Made by a program: the position numbers and the translations under genes | DNA from: Orobanche coerulescens | Lineage: Eukaryota; Streptophyta; Magnoliopsida; Lamiales; Orobanchaceae | NCBI GenBank assembly: GCA_033398695.1 | Contig: CM065802.1 | Coordinates: 205,983,096 to 206,047,095 of the forward strand | Length of the DNA stretch: 64,000 nucleotides | Direction: 5' to 3' | Notes under the pieces: generated by a model | Told to the model about the DNA's origin: nothing | The model's input: only the letters and a program-made list of their open reading frames with translations | The model's database searches: none | Shown: in pieces, positions 46,760 to 58,819 of the stretch | Layout: each line of letters starts with the position of its first letter | Position numbering within the stretch: position 1 is the first letter of the stretch

Positions 46760-49700
46760 TCATTCATCCACACATCGACCCGTCTCGTTCGACAGTATCC
46801 GAACAAGCCATCTTTCAAGCCTTTTAGCACCGGCGCCGGGCTTCAAGACATCAGCATCCCCCCAAACGGAGCATTTATTCTCGCTAGAATCGCCCAAACA
46901 CCACCCACCAGGCACAGTCTTCCCGGGATTCCGATGTAAGATTCCTCGATCAATATGATCAAGAATCGGGTCATTTGGGGGAAAGGGTGAGGCAAAAGCT
47001 GCTCCACTTTGGATAAGTTGGTCGAAGTTGGTGGAATTTAGGAAAATGGGTTTCTGTCTGGAGTCGAGAGAAAGGTAGCGTAAGCTGTGGTTGATTGCCG
47101 TCTGGTTGAATTTGTGGGAATTGCAGAGAACTGTAGGGAAGTAAACGGAGGTCGATGCTGGTGTGTTGGAGAGGTACATTAGGAGAGTTCTAGGTAGATT
47201 GTCTGTTCCAAGGATGCAAAACTCGATGAACTTGCGACTCAAAATTTCTGTTGATGAACCTGTAAGCAAAATGATACTTTGTGATTCATATAGACGAGAA
47301 TGCATTTTTTTTCCTGAATTCTATATGAAAGGCAGCAGCAGCATAACATCCGGGAAGCTGATATAGGGAGAGTGTTTGCAATAAAATAAAATAATAAGTG
47401 ATTTTTAGGTTCTATCTGGAAAACTTATTGCATTTTAATGTTTGCAAATGCATGCTTGAACCTCTTATTCTACTTCATTTAATTAGAATTGAAAACCAGG
47501 AGGGGGTGGCTTTTCTTATTCGACTTTCTCACACAAATAAAGCACCTTCAATTCTCCAGCAAACACTCTCTCTTAAACTACACAATTTTCAGCTTTTATT
47601 TGCATATACAATCAGCATTTTGATTCTCGACTACTTCCGCTTCTGCACCAATCAAAATCGCTTCTTACAAAAGCAAAAATAATGACAAACACACTGTTAC
47701 TATAGCTAAAACTGAAAAAATATTACTCCCTCCATCGCAGGTTCTAACTTTACTTATTAAGTAGCTTACTTCTTTAATTATTTGACAATATGGTTGGCAG
47801 GAGAAGGAAACACGAAAAATAAACACAGTTCAAGACTAGTTTGATTAGCTACTTATACGCGTTTACTCATCAAAACAACAACAGCTGAAGATGGTAATTT
47901 CATTGTCATATAAGAGTAAATCATAGTTGTTAAGGCGAAAGGTGCACCAAGGCGATACGAGCTCCTATCGCCTAAGGTGCAAGGCAAGGCACGTGCCTAA
48001 GAGAGTGAGGCACACAAAATAAAAAGTAAATTAAATTATAAAATTTATTAACATATAATGAGAAGAAAATATAACTATCTACACAAAACTTAATAATTAA
48101 CAAAATTAAAGTGTCAACAATAAAAATAACTTTAAAAGTTTTTTGATAAAAGAAAAGAAAAGACACCAAAAAGGCGCACTAAGGTGCGTCCAAACGCGTG
48201 ATTTGCTATTTACCTGCGTGTCTTGCGCCTAAGGCGCGCCTTTAATAACTATGAGTAAACAAGATAAGCAGGCACCTAAACTAGTTAGCATCTGTTCGAG
48301 CAGTGGGCACATAAATGTCACTAGAGTCAACCTAGTAATCAAAAGCATTTCATGGCCTACTTAGCAGCTAATAATTGTAAAGATTTCTCCTAAAACCAAG
48401 GTTTTAATGGAAGTGTTTGCTAACTCAAAAAGAGAAGTGCTTCTCAACTTCCAGTCAGAAAAGCATAAACTATTACTGATTTAAATTAAATCTTGAGAGT
48501 TAGTGGTAAATGAATCTTACCAAAATTACAGTTTGTGCATAACCGAATTTGTCCATCCGGTCCTACTCGGTGTGTCAAACTGCAAAAAAAAAAAAGCCAT
48601 TTATCGGGGCCGGAAGCCGCAGCCTTGACCATTCACCCACAAAGTGGGTTCAAGGGGCCTTCAAGCATTGAAAACCCGTCTTTCATCCAGGTTTTCTCAT
48701 TCCTCTTGGCCATGTACCTACCTTGCATTTTTTATTTACGCAACTCTTATATTTTGATTCGAAATGACAGTGGGTTTTCTAAGTAACTAGCACCGGCACT
48801 GGAATTTTGGGTGCTTGAATTGAGAAAATTAAAGTCAACTAACAAAGAAGATGAGCAAATCAAGATAGAATCTCGTTTGTAATAAGAATTTCTAACACAA
48901 ATAGAAGGATATAGGTTCCAATATGAGGCGAGCCAAAGTGAAATCCCTTCAAACTACTACCTTTAAATTTTTTCTTATACCGAAAAGTTTGCTTGGCTCG
49001 CCGATACCAGTCGAATGCCCGAACAACAAATGAAACTTATGAAACGGCCCATATAGCATAATCAGTCGCAAGATTGATAAAATTCAGTCCCTTTACCTAT
49101 TCATCTCTGAGTTTTACTAAAGATGAGAAAAGCATCTGCCAACTACTAAACGGTCTCAAGTTCATCACTCTGGTGCTTTTCTGTCCTAATTTGCAGCCTG
49201 CATGTGAGATCACATAAATGCCTTTAAATCTGTCTATTATTTCGATTTATTTTCCTTCCCAACACAACTGCCAGCACAAGCCCACCATTAATATACTGCA
49301 GCCAGACGGTTGTTTTTCTAGTGGAAAATGGCAGCAAAAACTATAGAATGAAGTATAAATACCAACATATAGAAGGAACAATTTTATGGATTAGTTCCAT
49401 GGACCAGCTCCAATCAGGCCTCCATTTTCCTATTGCCACCTCGGATTCTTCCATATAAATCAACTGACTATTTTATGAGCATTGTAATTCATGTACCAAT
49501 TAGGACCTAACAAAACAAAAACAGAAAAAAAAAAAAAAAAAAAAAAAAAAGTATTTCGCCACCATTTTCTCCTATCTTGAACCTCGTATGAATAAGAGTT
49601 TAAACTTTATTCGCAAACTCTCTCTGAGTGTTTGATATTGGAACCGATGTACAACTGGTTCTCTCAGGCTCTCAGCATGTCATTGTTATCGAGTAAATGA

Positions 49701-52700
49701 AAATCAATACTTTGTAATTTGGCAAACATGACTCAAACGCTATATCCAATATACTTTGTAATTTGTCTTGTTCGTTCTTTCAATTGCTAAGAAACTAAAA
49801 CATATCTACATTTTCAAAGATCATTGAGTTATTGCGATAGCAATGGTTCTTTTCCGACCGCACAATATTCCTCTCATTTTTCTCGTTAAAAGATGATATA
49901 CAAAATGGGGTGAGTTATTATAAACAAATTTTCAATAATACGTTTCTGCTGTAAATTTTGTTCAAGCGCAAAAAATAGAATTTTGGTGAAAACACTTGAA
50001 GAGGGATTACATTTTTCTCTGCATTTGCTGTCTCCGGAACTAGAGTGATCAAGGGGAGATAAGGTCATAAGAGTGGGAGAAATATTTTTTCCTTTATTTT
50101 TTATTGTTGTCTATCTGTCTATTATTTGGGGAAATTATGGAAAGTGCTTGCAATATTTTTGGAAATTTGGTGATTGAAGAATTTGAGTAATTTGGAGGGG
50201 GCAACGTGATGCAATAGAAGGATGAAAATGGCACTCTCTTGATTAAAAAAAAAAAAAAAAAGGTGGGCACAAGCAGAAAAAAACAAATATTAATAAAAGT
50301 TAAAAACATAATAAGCTCTTATTAATTAACTGGAACTTTCAGAAAAAGTTAAGAAACCAATAAGTGATACATATAAACTCTAGGAACTTCATCAAAAGAC
50401 AAAGGAAAGACAATAGGATTACATGCAGTAAAAAAAATTTAGCCATTTTCTCTTTTGCCATTTCATTTTGAAAATTGTTGCATGTGATTCCATGAATAAT
50501 ATTTATGATTCATCTAATAAAAGTCAAGCAATGTGATTTCATGAATAAAAGTCAAAAATTCTTTTCCCTCTAGGATTTATATATTATCTTTGCGACACAG
50601 CCCTTTTTAGTTGGTCAGAAAATCATGAATTGATTTAAAGTAAACTAAGAAAGATAAACAAATGCTGGCATTCTACATCTCACCCGAATGAGGAGTCAAG
50701 CAAATAAACAGAAATTATAAGCACGACCATTATGTTCAGTACTTCGACAAACAATGTTAATTGATAATCAATGTTTATTGACTTTCTCAAGAAGTGTTCA
50801 GCACTTCGACAAACTTTTATAGGCCTCCAAATACTATGGGAAGAAGCGGACATTCACACAGCTTTTGGAAGTTAAATTTGTTCTCCGTATGGATATTCTC
50901 TCTCCAATCTACCAACAAAGTCCTACAAGAGGCTGAGGTCTCTCACATTGCCCTTAAACTATCTAACACTATTTTAAGCATCTCTCTCTTACACTACTTT
51001 GTCTGACTTCATTTCTCTTCTGTTATTTGACCAAGAAGAGGCCTCACACTATCTTGGGAGTTCTAGAAGTAGCTCAGACGCTATTCGGATAAATTGTCTG
51101 GTCTTTTTGAAATTCGCATACCACCAAAATACCAAATGAAAAGTGTCGAGTTTGTCTAAGGGCCCGTTTCGCAAAAGTAGCTGTTGCGGTAGCTGCTAGC
51201 TGTCACAGGAAATGTTAGATGTTGGCTGCCAGAATAGCCTTTAAAATAATTAGTATTCAGTAAAAGTAGCTGTTGAATTAGTGATAACATATAATTAAAC
51301 TATATTCTACCTTCAAAAGCTACCCGAAAAGCTAACTATTTTAGGTTTTCCAAAACACTACATCAACCGTTAAAAGCTACCCTGAAACGCTACTTCACCG
51401 AACACCAGTGTTTACCATAAGTAGAATTTGACGTGGTCAAAACTCTAAAAGCCACCTGGAAAGCTATCTCCGAACACACATTAAATAGGTATTATATTAC
51501 ATGAATGTGGAAACACCCTTGTACCAAAGAAACAGAAAGCGGGTACTGTCCGGGGGTACTGACCTGTGAACAAACGATAAGCATCAGGGAGGGGTCTCTT
51601 TTGAGTGGTGAAAAACATCTCGGTGTTCTCGGCAAGGAAGAGTGCTTGATCAACTATTATTGGCTTCAATTTCCTTGATCTGGAAAAAGATGCCAAATAC
51701 AAGAATGAACAGATGCCTTCTGGAGAATTACCGCTCTCAACCCACTTGTTATAGATACTTACTCTCTCCAGCCAATGTAGCTTGTATGGTTCACAAAGTT
51801 AAGATCCTTAGGCAGATAAGACAATATGTGCAGAAGATCTGAAAAAGGAAGAAAATCAGCATGTCACGATGCACGAAAATTTTACAACCAGCAGCAACGA
51901 ACAAGCAAATACTACCAATTCTTGCACAGATACTATCTGAAGAAACATTATATCAGTACAATGAACATTCATAAACCCAAGGTGAGCTAGAACGGATTCA
52001 GTTGAATCCTAGCAAACCATGACGTAAAGACATAACCACAAATAATATTCATACAATTCATACTTGAACTTGCCAAATACAAAAGGCTAATGCATAGTTG
52101 TTAAAGGCGAAAGGCACACCGAGGTGATAAGGGCTCCTATCGCCTGAGGCGCAAGGCGGGGTTGCGCGCCTGAGAAAGGCGAGGCGCAAATTATATAAAA
52201 AAAATATATTATAACACTTATAAATACTTATGGACAAGAAAAGATAACTATCCACAAACAACTTAATAAATAACAAAATTGAAGTGTTAGAACAATAAAA
52301 ACAACTTTAAAAGTGTGGCGATGATCGGCGGTCCTGAAGCTCCAGCGAAGAGCTAAAGCAAGTTCCAGAATGAAGTGAAACCAACATGCCCAGAAAAACG
52401 ACATCAGCTGAGTGATCAATTACTAACTAACCAACACAATTTAGTCCAACTCTAATCACACATAATGAATAATCAGCTGCAAAAAAATTAATGGATCAAT
52501 CCCCGTTATGTGCAAAAAAGTACACAAGCTGAAATTAAATATACACAAGCACACACACATACAACGCAATGTAATCACATATCCAGCAAAATTCAAGAAC
52601 ATACGAACTATGTACATCAAGCAACCAAAAGCCCCAGCAACTTCCACAATGTACCAATATCTATAATCCCAGACGAACCACACCAATGAACTCATAACCA

Positions 52701-53314
52701 ACTAAAAAAGTACCATCCTGAGTAATAAGCGGATAATCAGCAGCAGAAAGATTTATGAACCAATCCCAATTCGATGATAAGCGAAGCAACACGGATGCGC
52801 CATGAAGCGTGGACGAAAGTGCAGACGGACCGCCTGAGAACACAGAGTCCGCCTTGCCAATAACATGAACATTTTGGGCGGCCCTGAAAAGCGGCACTGA
52901 TTGGATAGTGACAGCTAAAGCGTCACGATCGGTCTGGCTAGCAGAACGGTCGAGGTGGAGAAGGTACTGGTTTATCGGATGGTAGATGGAGTGGAGAAGC
53001 CGGACGACCCGGCCCGAATCATTGGCGGATCCGGATATGAAATAGGCTAAGGAGGGAGGGCGCGGCGGAAGCAGTGTGTCTCCGGTGATGGTGGGAGTTT
53101 CGCCGTCTTGGCTGTCGTGGAACAGGAGGCGGGAGCGGTGGGGGAAGAGCGACGGGTGGGGCCGGGTGGGGGACGGTGGGGCGGGGGCAGTGGTGAGGGA
53201 GAGGACGACGAGGATGGAGAAAAGGGCGGTGCCGAGGAGGACGTATAAGGAAGGGACGGCGGCAGTTGTAGAGGTAGTGGTGGAGGAGGAGGAGGGTGGT
53301 TGGTGGTGGTGCAT
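46760..53314 (-). CDS. GT14-family glycosyltransferase (beta-glucuronosyltransferase GlcAT14-like), four exons
   Basis: The only host gene recognised. Exons on the minus strand: 53314-52714, 51838-51763, 51679-51564, 47259-46760 (601, 76, 116, 500 nt), totalling 1293 nt or 430 residues plus stop. All introns are GT-AG and phases match: exon 1/2 joins as TQ-DD-LLHIL, exon 2/3 as GWRE-SRKLKPIIVD, exon 3/4 as LFTG-SSTEILSRKF. I chose the start MHHHQPP because it gives a short cytosolic tail and a signal-anchor helix at residues 20-40 (VPSLYVLLGTALFSILVVLSL region). An upstream in-frame Met at 53464 would add 50 residues. Family motifs: AYFISGSANDSGRV, YLLHLDR, HVIGKADSVFSGGPSAL, NWDWFINLSAADYPL, DNLPRTLLMYLSN, TVPGGWCLG. 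The plant family adds glucuronic acid to arabinogalactan glycans in the Golgi (established for Arabidopsis members; inferred here). Intron 3 is 4.3 kb and contains MITEs. No coding defect seen. Confidence 0.93.
47921..48252. mobile_element. MITE-like element with ATAGTTRTTAA terminal inverted repeats
   Basis: Left end TCATAGTTGTTAAGGCG and right end CGCCTTTAATAACTAT are inverted. The sides share the direct repeat GAGTAAA (47914-47920 and 48253-48259). Both ends are rich in AAGGCG/CGCCTA motifs around an AT-rich centre. Non-coding. Confidence 0.7.
49525..49550 (+). repeat. Poly(A) tract in intron 3
   Basis: 26 consecutive A. May be the tail of an old retroposed sequence or a simple repeat; no target duplication was identified. 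Confidence 0.8.
51159..51477. mobile_element. hAT-like MITE in intron 3
   Basis: Starts GGGCCCGTTTCGCAAAAGTAG and ends AAAGCTATCTCCGAACACAC, imperfectly inverted, with internal GCTGTTG/AAAAGCTAC motifs. The GGGCC-GTTT-GCAAA-AGCTG wording is that of a common plant MITE family, thought to be hAT-related. It ends about 85 bp from the exon 3 donor site. Confidence 0.6.
51839..52713 (-). other. Intron 1 of the GT14 gene (875 bp)
   Basis: GTACTT to TTTTTCAG on the minus strand. Contains a truncated copy of the ATAGTTGTTAA MITE at 52094-52320. Confidence 0.85.
52094..52320. mobile_element. Truncated copy of the ATAGTTGTTAA MITE in intron 1
   Basis: Left end ATAGTTGTTAAAGGCGAAAG and the following CGCCTGAGGCGCAAGGCG block match 47921-48020. 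Similarity continues through ACAATAAAAACAACTTTAAAAG and stops near 52320; the right terminal repeat is missing. Confidence 0.65.
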
Positions 53315-54391
53315 CTGGTTATCTTTCTGCTTTGGAAATGGGGATTTTCGATTGTTGATTCTTTTCTGCACGGGGCTGGGGATGGAATCTGATTCTACCC
53401 TCCCCTTAGCATTGGTGCGCGTGTGCGTGCACGTTGTTGTGGAGTTGATTACAAGAGAACACAAAGGTATGAGCGATCGAGCTGAGCTCTGAATTTTTCA
53501 CATAAGGAATTGGACTCAACAGCCCAAAGACAAAGAGTGCAATGTCCGGTGCTGCTGATAGACCTGCTCAGGTTCGGGATTTTCGATCTAGAAGATATGT
53601 AAATTCGATTGTCCTTCAAACGGACAAGTTAGGGTGGGAAAACAAACGAAATGTCAAAATAAATATCAGAAATTTCAGTATACGGTATTTTAGGTACCGT
53701 ACGGTAGAACCTGTATAAATCAATATCGTTGGGACAAAAAAAAATATTAATTTTATAGAGGTATTAATTAATTGATTTTATTAATTTAAAGCGATATTTT
53801 ATATTCAATCAATTTAAAATTATTACATCAAATTCTATGTTTAATTACATAGAGATATTAATGTTTATTTAATGTTAGGAACTGAATCTGATTAGTATTG
53901 TAATGTTAGGAATTTGAATCTAGTTATTCAATGTATATCACACCAGAGCTTTTAAGTGCCGTGAAAAAAGTGAGAAATAAGATTCATTTTGATTTGAATT
54001 TCAATAGAAACAATCAACACTAGAGTCATATTTTACTAAGTTGTCTTAGTTATCTTTGTAATTTCTGAGATTATTATAATATTGATGGAACCTTGATTTA
54101 TAAAGGGATCTCGAAAAAAATTATTATCTTATCAATATATCGAAATTATTAATTTATGCTTGGGGCCCAAGTCGGGACCGGAAAAAATATTAATTTTATA
54201 GATGTTATTAATTTATCGAGTATTAATTTAAAGAGGTTACACTATATATTGAATTTTTTTAGTTTTGGGATATGGTAATTAAAATTTTCAATAGTTTAAT
54301 ATTTCAGTGTATATCGATATATCGTACTATTTTTTTTAATATTTTAGTTGTTCGGTATACTAAGATCAATGGTAAGATCGATATACAATAC
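53315..54391 (-). promoter_or_regulatory. 5' UTR and promoter region of the GT14 gene
   Basis: 1.08 kb between the start codon and the Tat-like LTR. The proximal 250 bp should hold 5' UTR and core promoter; no clear TATA box was chosen. 53690-54390 is AT-rich debris with repeated AATATTAATTTTATAGA motifs and GGTATAC/GATATA motifs of common plant MITE families. An unassigned 56-codon frame (53542-53712, plus strand) starts MSGAADRPAQVRDFRSRR. Confidence 0.5.
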
Positions 54392-55498
54392 TGTTGCTAC
54401 CCAAAATATTATTGGGAGATAGATATTGCTGGAATGGATGGATAGCAAACAAAGTGCGAGAGCACTTCCGTAGAGAAAGTAAATAACACAAGATTTGCCG
54501 GGGTTGTTAGTCCCGGGCTTGAATGCTCTCGCGAGATGTTATTAATACGAATATTCGGGGATACAAGTATTAATGTTAGAATACTATTACAATGAGTGTA
54601 ACGATTCTAGTTATCTTAGCTAATGAGCGTGTAGATTGCCGGAAGAACCAGATATGATGCTCTGTGAGTTCTTGTAACAATGTTGATGAACTGTGACGGA
54701 TGTGAGAAATCGACAGTCTCTCACAGCGTGTAGTAGCTATATGTTTGAGCTCTGGGGCTTGTGAATCTGAACTGTGGAGACTTCTTGCCTCGGCCGACCG
54801 TCTTCTGGTTGAGAGGTACTGAGAGAGAAATCCTGAAGTAGATTCGGGTGAGTGTTTGTATGTATTTCGGAATGATTTTCCAACTCAGAGGAGAACCCTT
54901 TTATGCTATGAGTGGTACTGAGAGGAACTAATTCCGAACCTTTTTCCAGTTGCTGAATGTTCTCTATTTATAGGACTGGGACATGCCGAGCGATCGCATC
55001 TGCTGTATTATAATAAGCGGGCGATCGTCTTTTAGCACATGGGCTGGTCCCCTTAAAGTCCGCAGAAGTTGCTGGCAGCCAGTTGTGCGGTCCAATGAGG
55101 AGCCTGCACGCGTCTGAGTCGCTATCACGGGCGGTCCCACCTTGTACCTTTCGGCGGGTTTGTCGGTAGGTGAGTAGGTGATGACAGGCTGTGGTCAACG
55201 ATCCATGAAACGCGGCACCTGTCGCGGATCTGCACATGGGAGCTGCTCTGAGATCCAGTCCTTGTGGACTTTGACGAACGAAGGTCTTGTTCGTGGCGTA
55301 GGACGATCGTCTTAGGTCGGACATCAGAGACGGTCGCTGCACACCAAAGGCGATCGCCTAGAGATTCGATCGCTAGATGCTCGAAGGTGGACTGTTATCT
55401 CCGCTTAGGCGCGTCTGTCATAGCATGATTGGTTGGAGACTCGGTCGCTCGGCCTTGCAGTCAATCGCCTGTCGAGGTGAATAAATCTCGATACAACA
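54392..55498 (-). repeat. 3' LTR of the Tat-like element (1107 bp)
   Basis: Plus-strand ends TGTTGCTACCC and ATACAACA. 54480-54580 is the reverse complement of the TR-GAG U5 (CTCGCGAGAGCATTCAAG shared). TATA box CTATAAATAG (minus, 54964-54973), with GCGATCGC at 54990-54997 just upstream and more GATCG motifs to 55390. The polypurine tract AGCTGGGGAGCAAT (minus) follows at 55499-55512. Confidence 0.82.
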
Positions 55499-56013
55499 AT
55501 TGCTCCCCAGCTCGCTCCGATGTTGGAAACGTGGGGTGAGGTGGTTCTGTTGGCGATCGCTGAATTATGACGAGTGACCTTGCATTTTACCGAACTGGCG
55601 ATCGTCTTTGAGCGGTTTGATTCTGAATTTGGACGACCTGGTTGGTCGCTGAAATGAGCGGGAAATGGTAATGGACGTGGAAAAGTCTACGGGGCACGTG
55701 TCGGGTTCCTGTTGGAGGATACCGACGGTTATCTGTGACTCCTCGTCTGGCGTGTCCTTGAAAAGACGCGTCGCGGGTTTCAAGGGAGTCATTAAATACG
55801 GCGGTTGCACTCCAACCCCTGAGATTCTCCATATTTGCACGGAAGTCCCTTCTTTCTCCTATAAAAAGGCGTAGGGTTGCAGCGTTAAAACCCTTACGCA
55901 TTTTATCGGAGAAGGAGACTTTTGCTGAAGAACTTTCTGGAGATCTAACTGCCGATCGTCGATCGATTCAATCTTGGGTAAGAAAAACTCCTTTTCTCCT
56001 TTCTTCTTCGAGA
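55499..56013 (+). promoter_or_regulatory. Promoter and leader of the antisense ORF in the Tat-like element
   Basis: On the plus strand CCTATAAAAAGGC (55858-55870) is a strong TATA box about 145 bp upstream of the ATG at 56014. A donor-like GGGTAAGA occurs near 55977. No gene in 55513-55850; small open frames on both strands are unrecognised. Confidence 0.6.
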
Positions 56014-56805
56014 ATGACTGGAACATCTTCTTCACACGGGAGTGGGCACCAGCTCCGCCGCTGGGGCATCGACTGCTTGGGGAGGATCCTCCGCGGATTT
56101 CCATCTGGAGACGGCCGCCGAGGCTATCCGAGCCGGAATTGACCCTGCGGAAATCGAGGCGTTGTTCAATGAAGCCGACGTCGCCAAGGAGGCGGCGGTT
56201 GAGCGGAGACGCTCGCAGATGGAGAGGGATTCGGCGGTTAGAGCCTACTGGGAGCATCACAGTGCTTTTGGCCGGGCCTATCTGGCCTTTGCTGAAATTA
56301 TGGAGAGGTTGTCCGGTCCGTATCTTAAGTTCAATTATCGGGAGTATTCGATTACCCATCCTTATCAACCTCCTAAGCGATCGCTTTTTCGGGCTGCGCA
56401 GCGATCTCTATGGTCTCTTGGCCAAATTAGGAGTTCGGCGACCAGGAAGGACCTGGCCGTCTGGAGGACGAGGTTCCATGTCCCTTCAGATGTGGACCTA
56501 TTGTGCCGGCCGAGAATGAGCGAGCCGATCAGCCTCCGGATGGCATGGTCGCCGTGAATGAAGCGATCATGGAGGTCGGACTGCGATTTCCTTTGTCGTC
56601 CTCCGTCACCCATCTGCTGGCTGCTTGGAATGTTGCGCCACTCCAGTTGACGGCGAATGCTTGGCTCCAAATAATTTGCACTCTCACATTGTTCGGCGGT
56701 CATCGACTATACCGCCTTCCTTCACCGTCGGAGATGAACTATCTATCCAAGCTGACGGCTCAGAAAGGGTCGGTCGGAGGCTATCATATTCAAGGTCGAT
56801 CCGGT
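56014..56805 (+). pseudogene. Antisense ORF of the Tat-like element, truncated by insertion
   Basis: ATG at 56014 (MTGTSSSHGSG), a frameshift near 56048, an Ala/Glu-rich segment (TAAEAIRAGIDPAEIEALFN, AAVERRRSQMERDSAV), a second frameshift near 56495, then PAENERADQPPDGMVAVNEA and VGLRFPLSSSVTHLLAAW with LTANAWLQIICTLTLF. The last block resembles the plant gypsy-type transposon domain (Pfam Transposase_28) as I recall it. That domain's role is unknown. Cut at 56806. Confidence 0.65.
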
Positions 56806-57671
56806 TGTAACACCCCCAATCCATTCAGGGATATTACACGCCGTAGACCCTCTCCTCGAGGATCTACCAGGCTGATAACTAAAATCAAACATCTAAACAT
56901 CGCCTTTAAGGCTAAAATGACTCAGTAGACCGACTCGATCTTTCAATAATAACATACAACTCAATTCCAAACACATATCCACGCAGGGGTCAAAATACAA
57001 TAAACTCCCGTACAACGGGGAAAAGATACCGCAGCGGAAAAGAAAATACAACTGGACTAATACGACATCAACGGAACTTCGTGTGATTAGTATCGTTCAT
57101 CTTTCATCATCCTTCGCGCCGACCCTGTGCTATGCTCCAAAACCTGAATGCAAAAATAGACATCCACCCCCCGAATACTCGGGGGTTAGCAAAACTCCAC
57201 TGTTTTGCTAGTGCAAGTACAAGTGCAAATACGAGCCATACAATTCACATTCCACGAATAACAATAACCAGGAATCCTCAAAAAAAAAAAATCCAAACGT
57301 AACGAAAAGCACTTCCCGAGGCAAGAGTTTGGTAAAATATTCTAAAACCGAAAGGTCACAAATCAAGGGAAAACAATTTATAAAACCGTTTAAATGCTAT
57401 CGAGAGTTTTGATAGAAAACAACTTAGGATTTTCAAATCCTTATCTTTCCAAAAATCAACAGGGTCACAGCCCAAAGGTTTTGTTTTCACAAATAGAAAA
57501 CCGACAATAATTCACAGGGCCAGAGCCCAACATCACGTGTCCTCAACGGACGAAAAATCAACGAACATAATCACGCACGTGCATCGCCTAGGACCGGGAC
57601 GCTACCACCGACATCCCACTCGAGGCCTCGAAGGACCCTCCCGAGCTGGCTAGCGAAACAAATCACACACA

Positions 57672-57824
57672 TCTCACGGTTGGATCAATCGCTTGTTGCA
57701 TCCTGGCCACATGATCGCATGCCATGTGCCACCGTAGATTATCTCAGGCTCTCACGGTTGGATCAATCACTTGTTGCATCCTGACCACATGATCACGTGC
57801 CATGTGTCACCGTAGACCTTCAAC
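57672..57824. repeat. 78-bp tandem duplication in the LTR
   Basis: Two copies starting TCTCACGGTTGGATCAATC at 57672 and 57750, differing at several C/T and G/A sites. Also present in the other LTR at about 63270-63420, so it predates the insertion. Confidence 0.85.
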
Positions 57825-58800
57825 CATATCCACACATTCACACAAATAACATATCACATCAAGGATATTCAAATAATTCGCCCAGAGGCATCAAACACTT
57901 AGCAAAACACCACGTCAATCCACAACACACCGAAATGAAATAATATACGTTCACACACAATGCCAAGTGCAACATTAACACCAAGCATATACATAGAATT
58001 CACATAGTTATTCACAAAACACACGCGTTTTGAAAGCAAACCTTTAACAAGGCTAAACCGAATCTTTTGAAAGTTCAATTCAAACGACCAAACAACCACA
58101 TTTAGACGATCACTAATTATCATATCCATAAAACAAGAATAGTATGGGCAAGGTACTTGCCTCGAAATCACGATCGCAATAAGACGACGGATAGGACGCG
58201 GTCGAATAGCTCCGAACCCCCGAACAATATCAAGAACGTGATAGCACCACGAGTATTATGAGAATAACACCACACGAATCATCAATCACCAAACGGGATT
58301 CAACATCGGAATCCTCGAACACCTATAAACCTCCGGAAGGAACAATAACACATGGTTACGACGAGAATCAAGGCCAAAACAACGGAAATCCCAACAAACT
58401 ATCGAAGGGAAACTCATTGGGACATTTAATCGAACACTAAATGTTCAATAATTCCCAAGAACACTCGAATCGTCAATCGAGTTAAACAAACTCGATATAT
58501 GGATATACAACCCATAGAACACGATTAATAACATCATACTACACCAATCGATGTATCAAAATCGGATTAGAAACGAAATCAAGAACAATTTCTCCAAAAA
58601 GTCAACTTGAAGGAAAATCAAGAATATACCTTGATTTGACGAAGAACACGGATTGGATGATGATATAATCCACAAGAATCTTCCAAAATGCCTTGGAAAT
58701 GATTAGAATCGGCCAAGAACTCGATTTCCCGAGCCTCCCGTCGCCAGACGCCGAAAAAGGAAGAAAAATCGCGTGGAAAATGAAATCTGGCCGAGCCAGG

Positions 58801-58810
58801 CTATATATAG
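58801..58810 (-). promoter_or_regulatory. TATA box of the Tekay-like gag-only 3' LTR
   Basis: CTATATATAG, self-complementary, so strand is taken from the element. The nearest palindrome unit begins at 58820, the same 10-bp gap as in the other Tekay-like LTR. Confidence 0.65.
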
Positions 58811-58819
58811 CCGGCAGGG

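Larger units (their letters stand above)
47260..51563 (-). other. Intron 3 of the GT14 gene (4304 bp)
   Basis: Begins GTCAGT and ends TTGCTTACAG on the minus strand. Holds two MITE-like elements (47921-48252 and about 51159-51477), a 26-bp poly(A) tract (49525-49550) and a second A-run near 50245-50261. No exon-like coding block seen between 47700 and 51400. Confidence 0.85.
54392..56805 (-). mobile_element. Tat-like Ty3/gypsy element, 3' end only, minus strand
   Basis: 3' LTR (54392-55498), polypurine tract, then an internal region with a plus-strand (antisense) ORF, cut at 56806 by another element. Orientation rests on the TATA box, the polypurine tract and U5 similarity to the TR-GAG element, all on the minus strand. 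An antisense ORF between pol and the 3' LTR is a known trait of several Tat lineages. Gag, pol and the 5' LTR would lie beyond 64000. Confidence 0.78.

Noticed and set aside
53076..53492. 138-codon plus-strand frame, Val/Glu/Gly-rich
   Set aside because: Antisense to exon 1 of the GT14 gene and its 5' UTR.
55859..56368. 169-codon minus-strand frame in the Tat-like element
   Set aside because: Complement of the antisense ORF, which has the better domain content and a TATA box; no gypsy pol motifs on this strand here.
56042..56557. Antisense ORF starting at a GTG at 56042
   Set aside because: A plant start codon is better placed at ATG 56014 with a frameshift near 56048; the GTG start only reflects an open frame.
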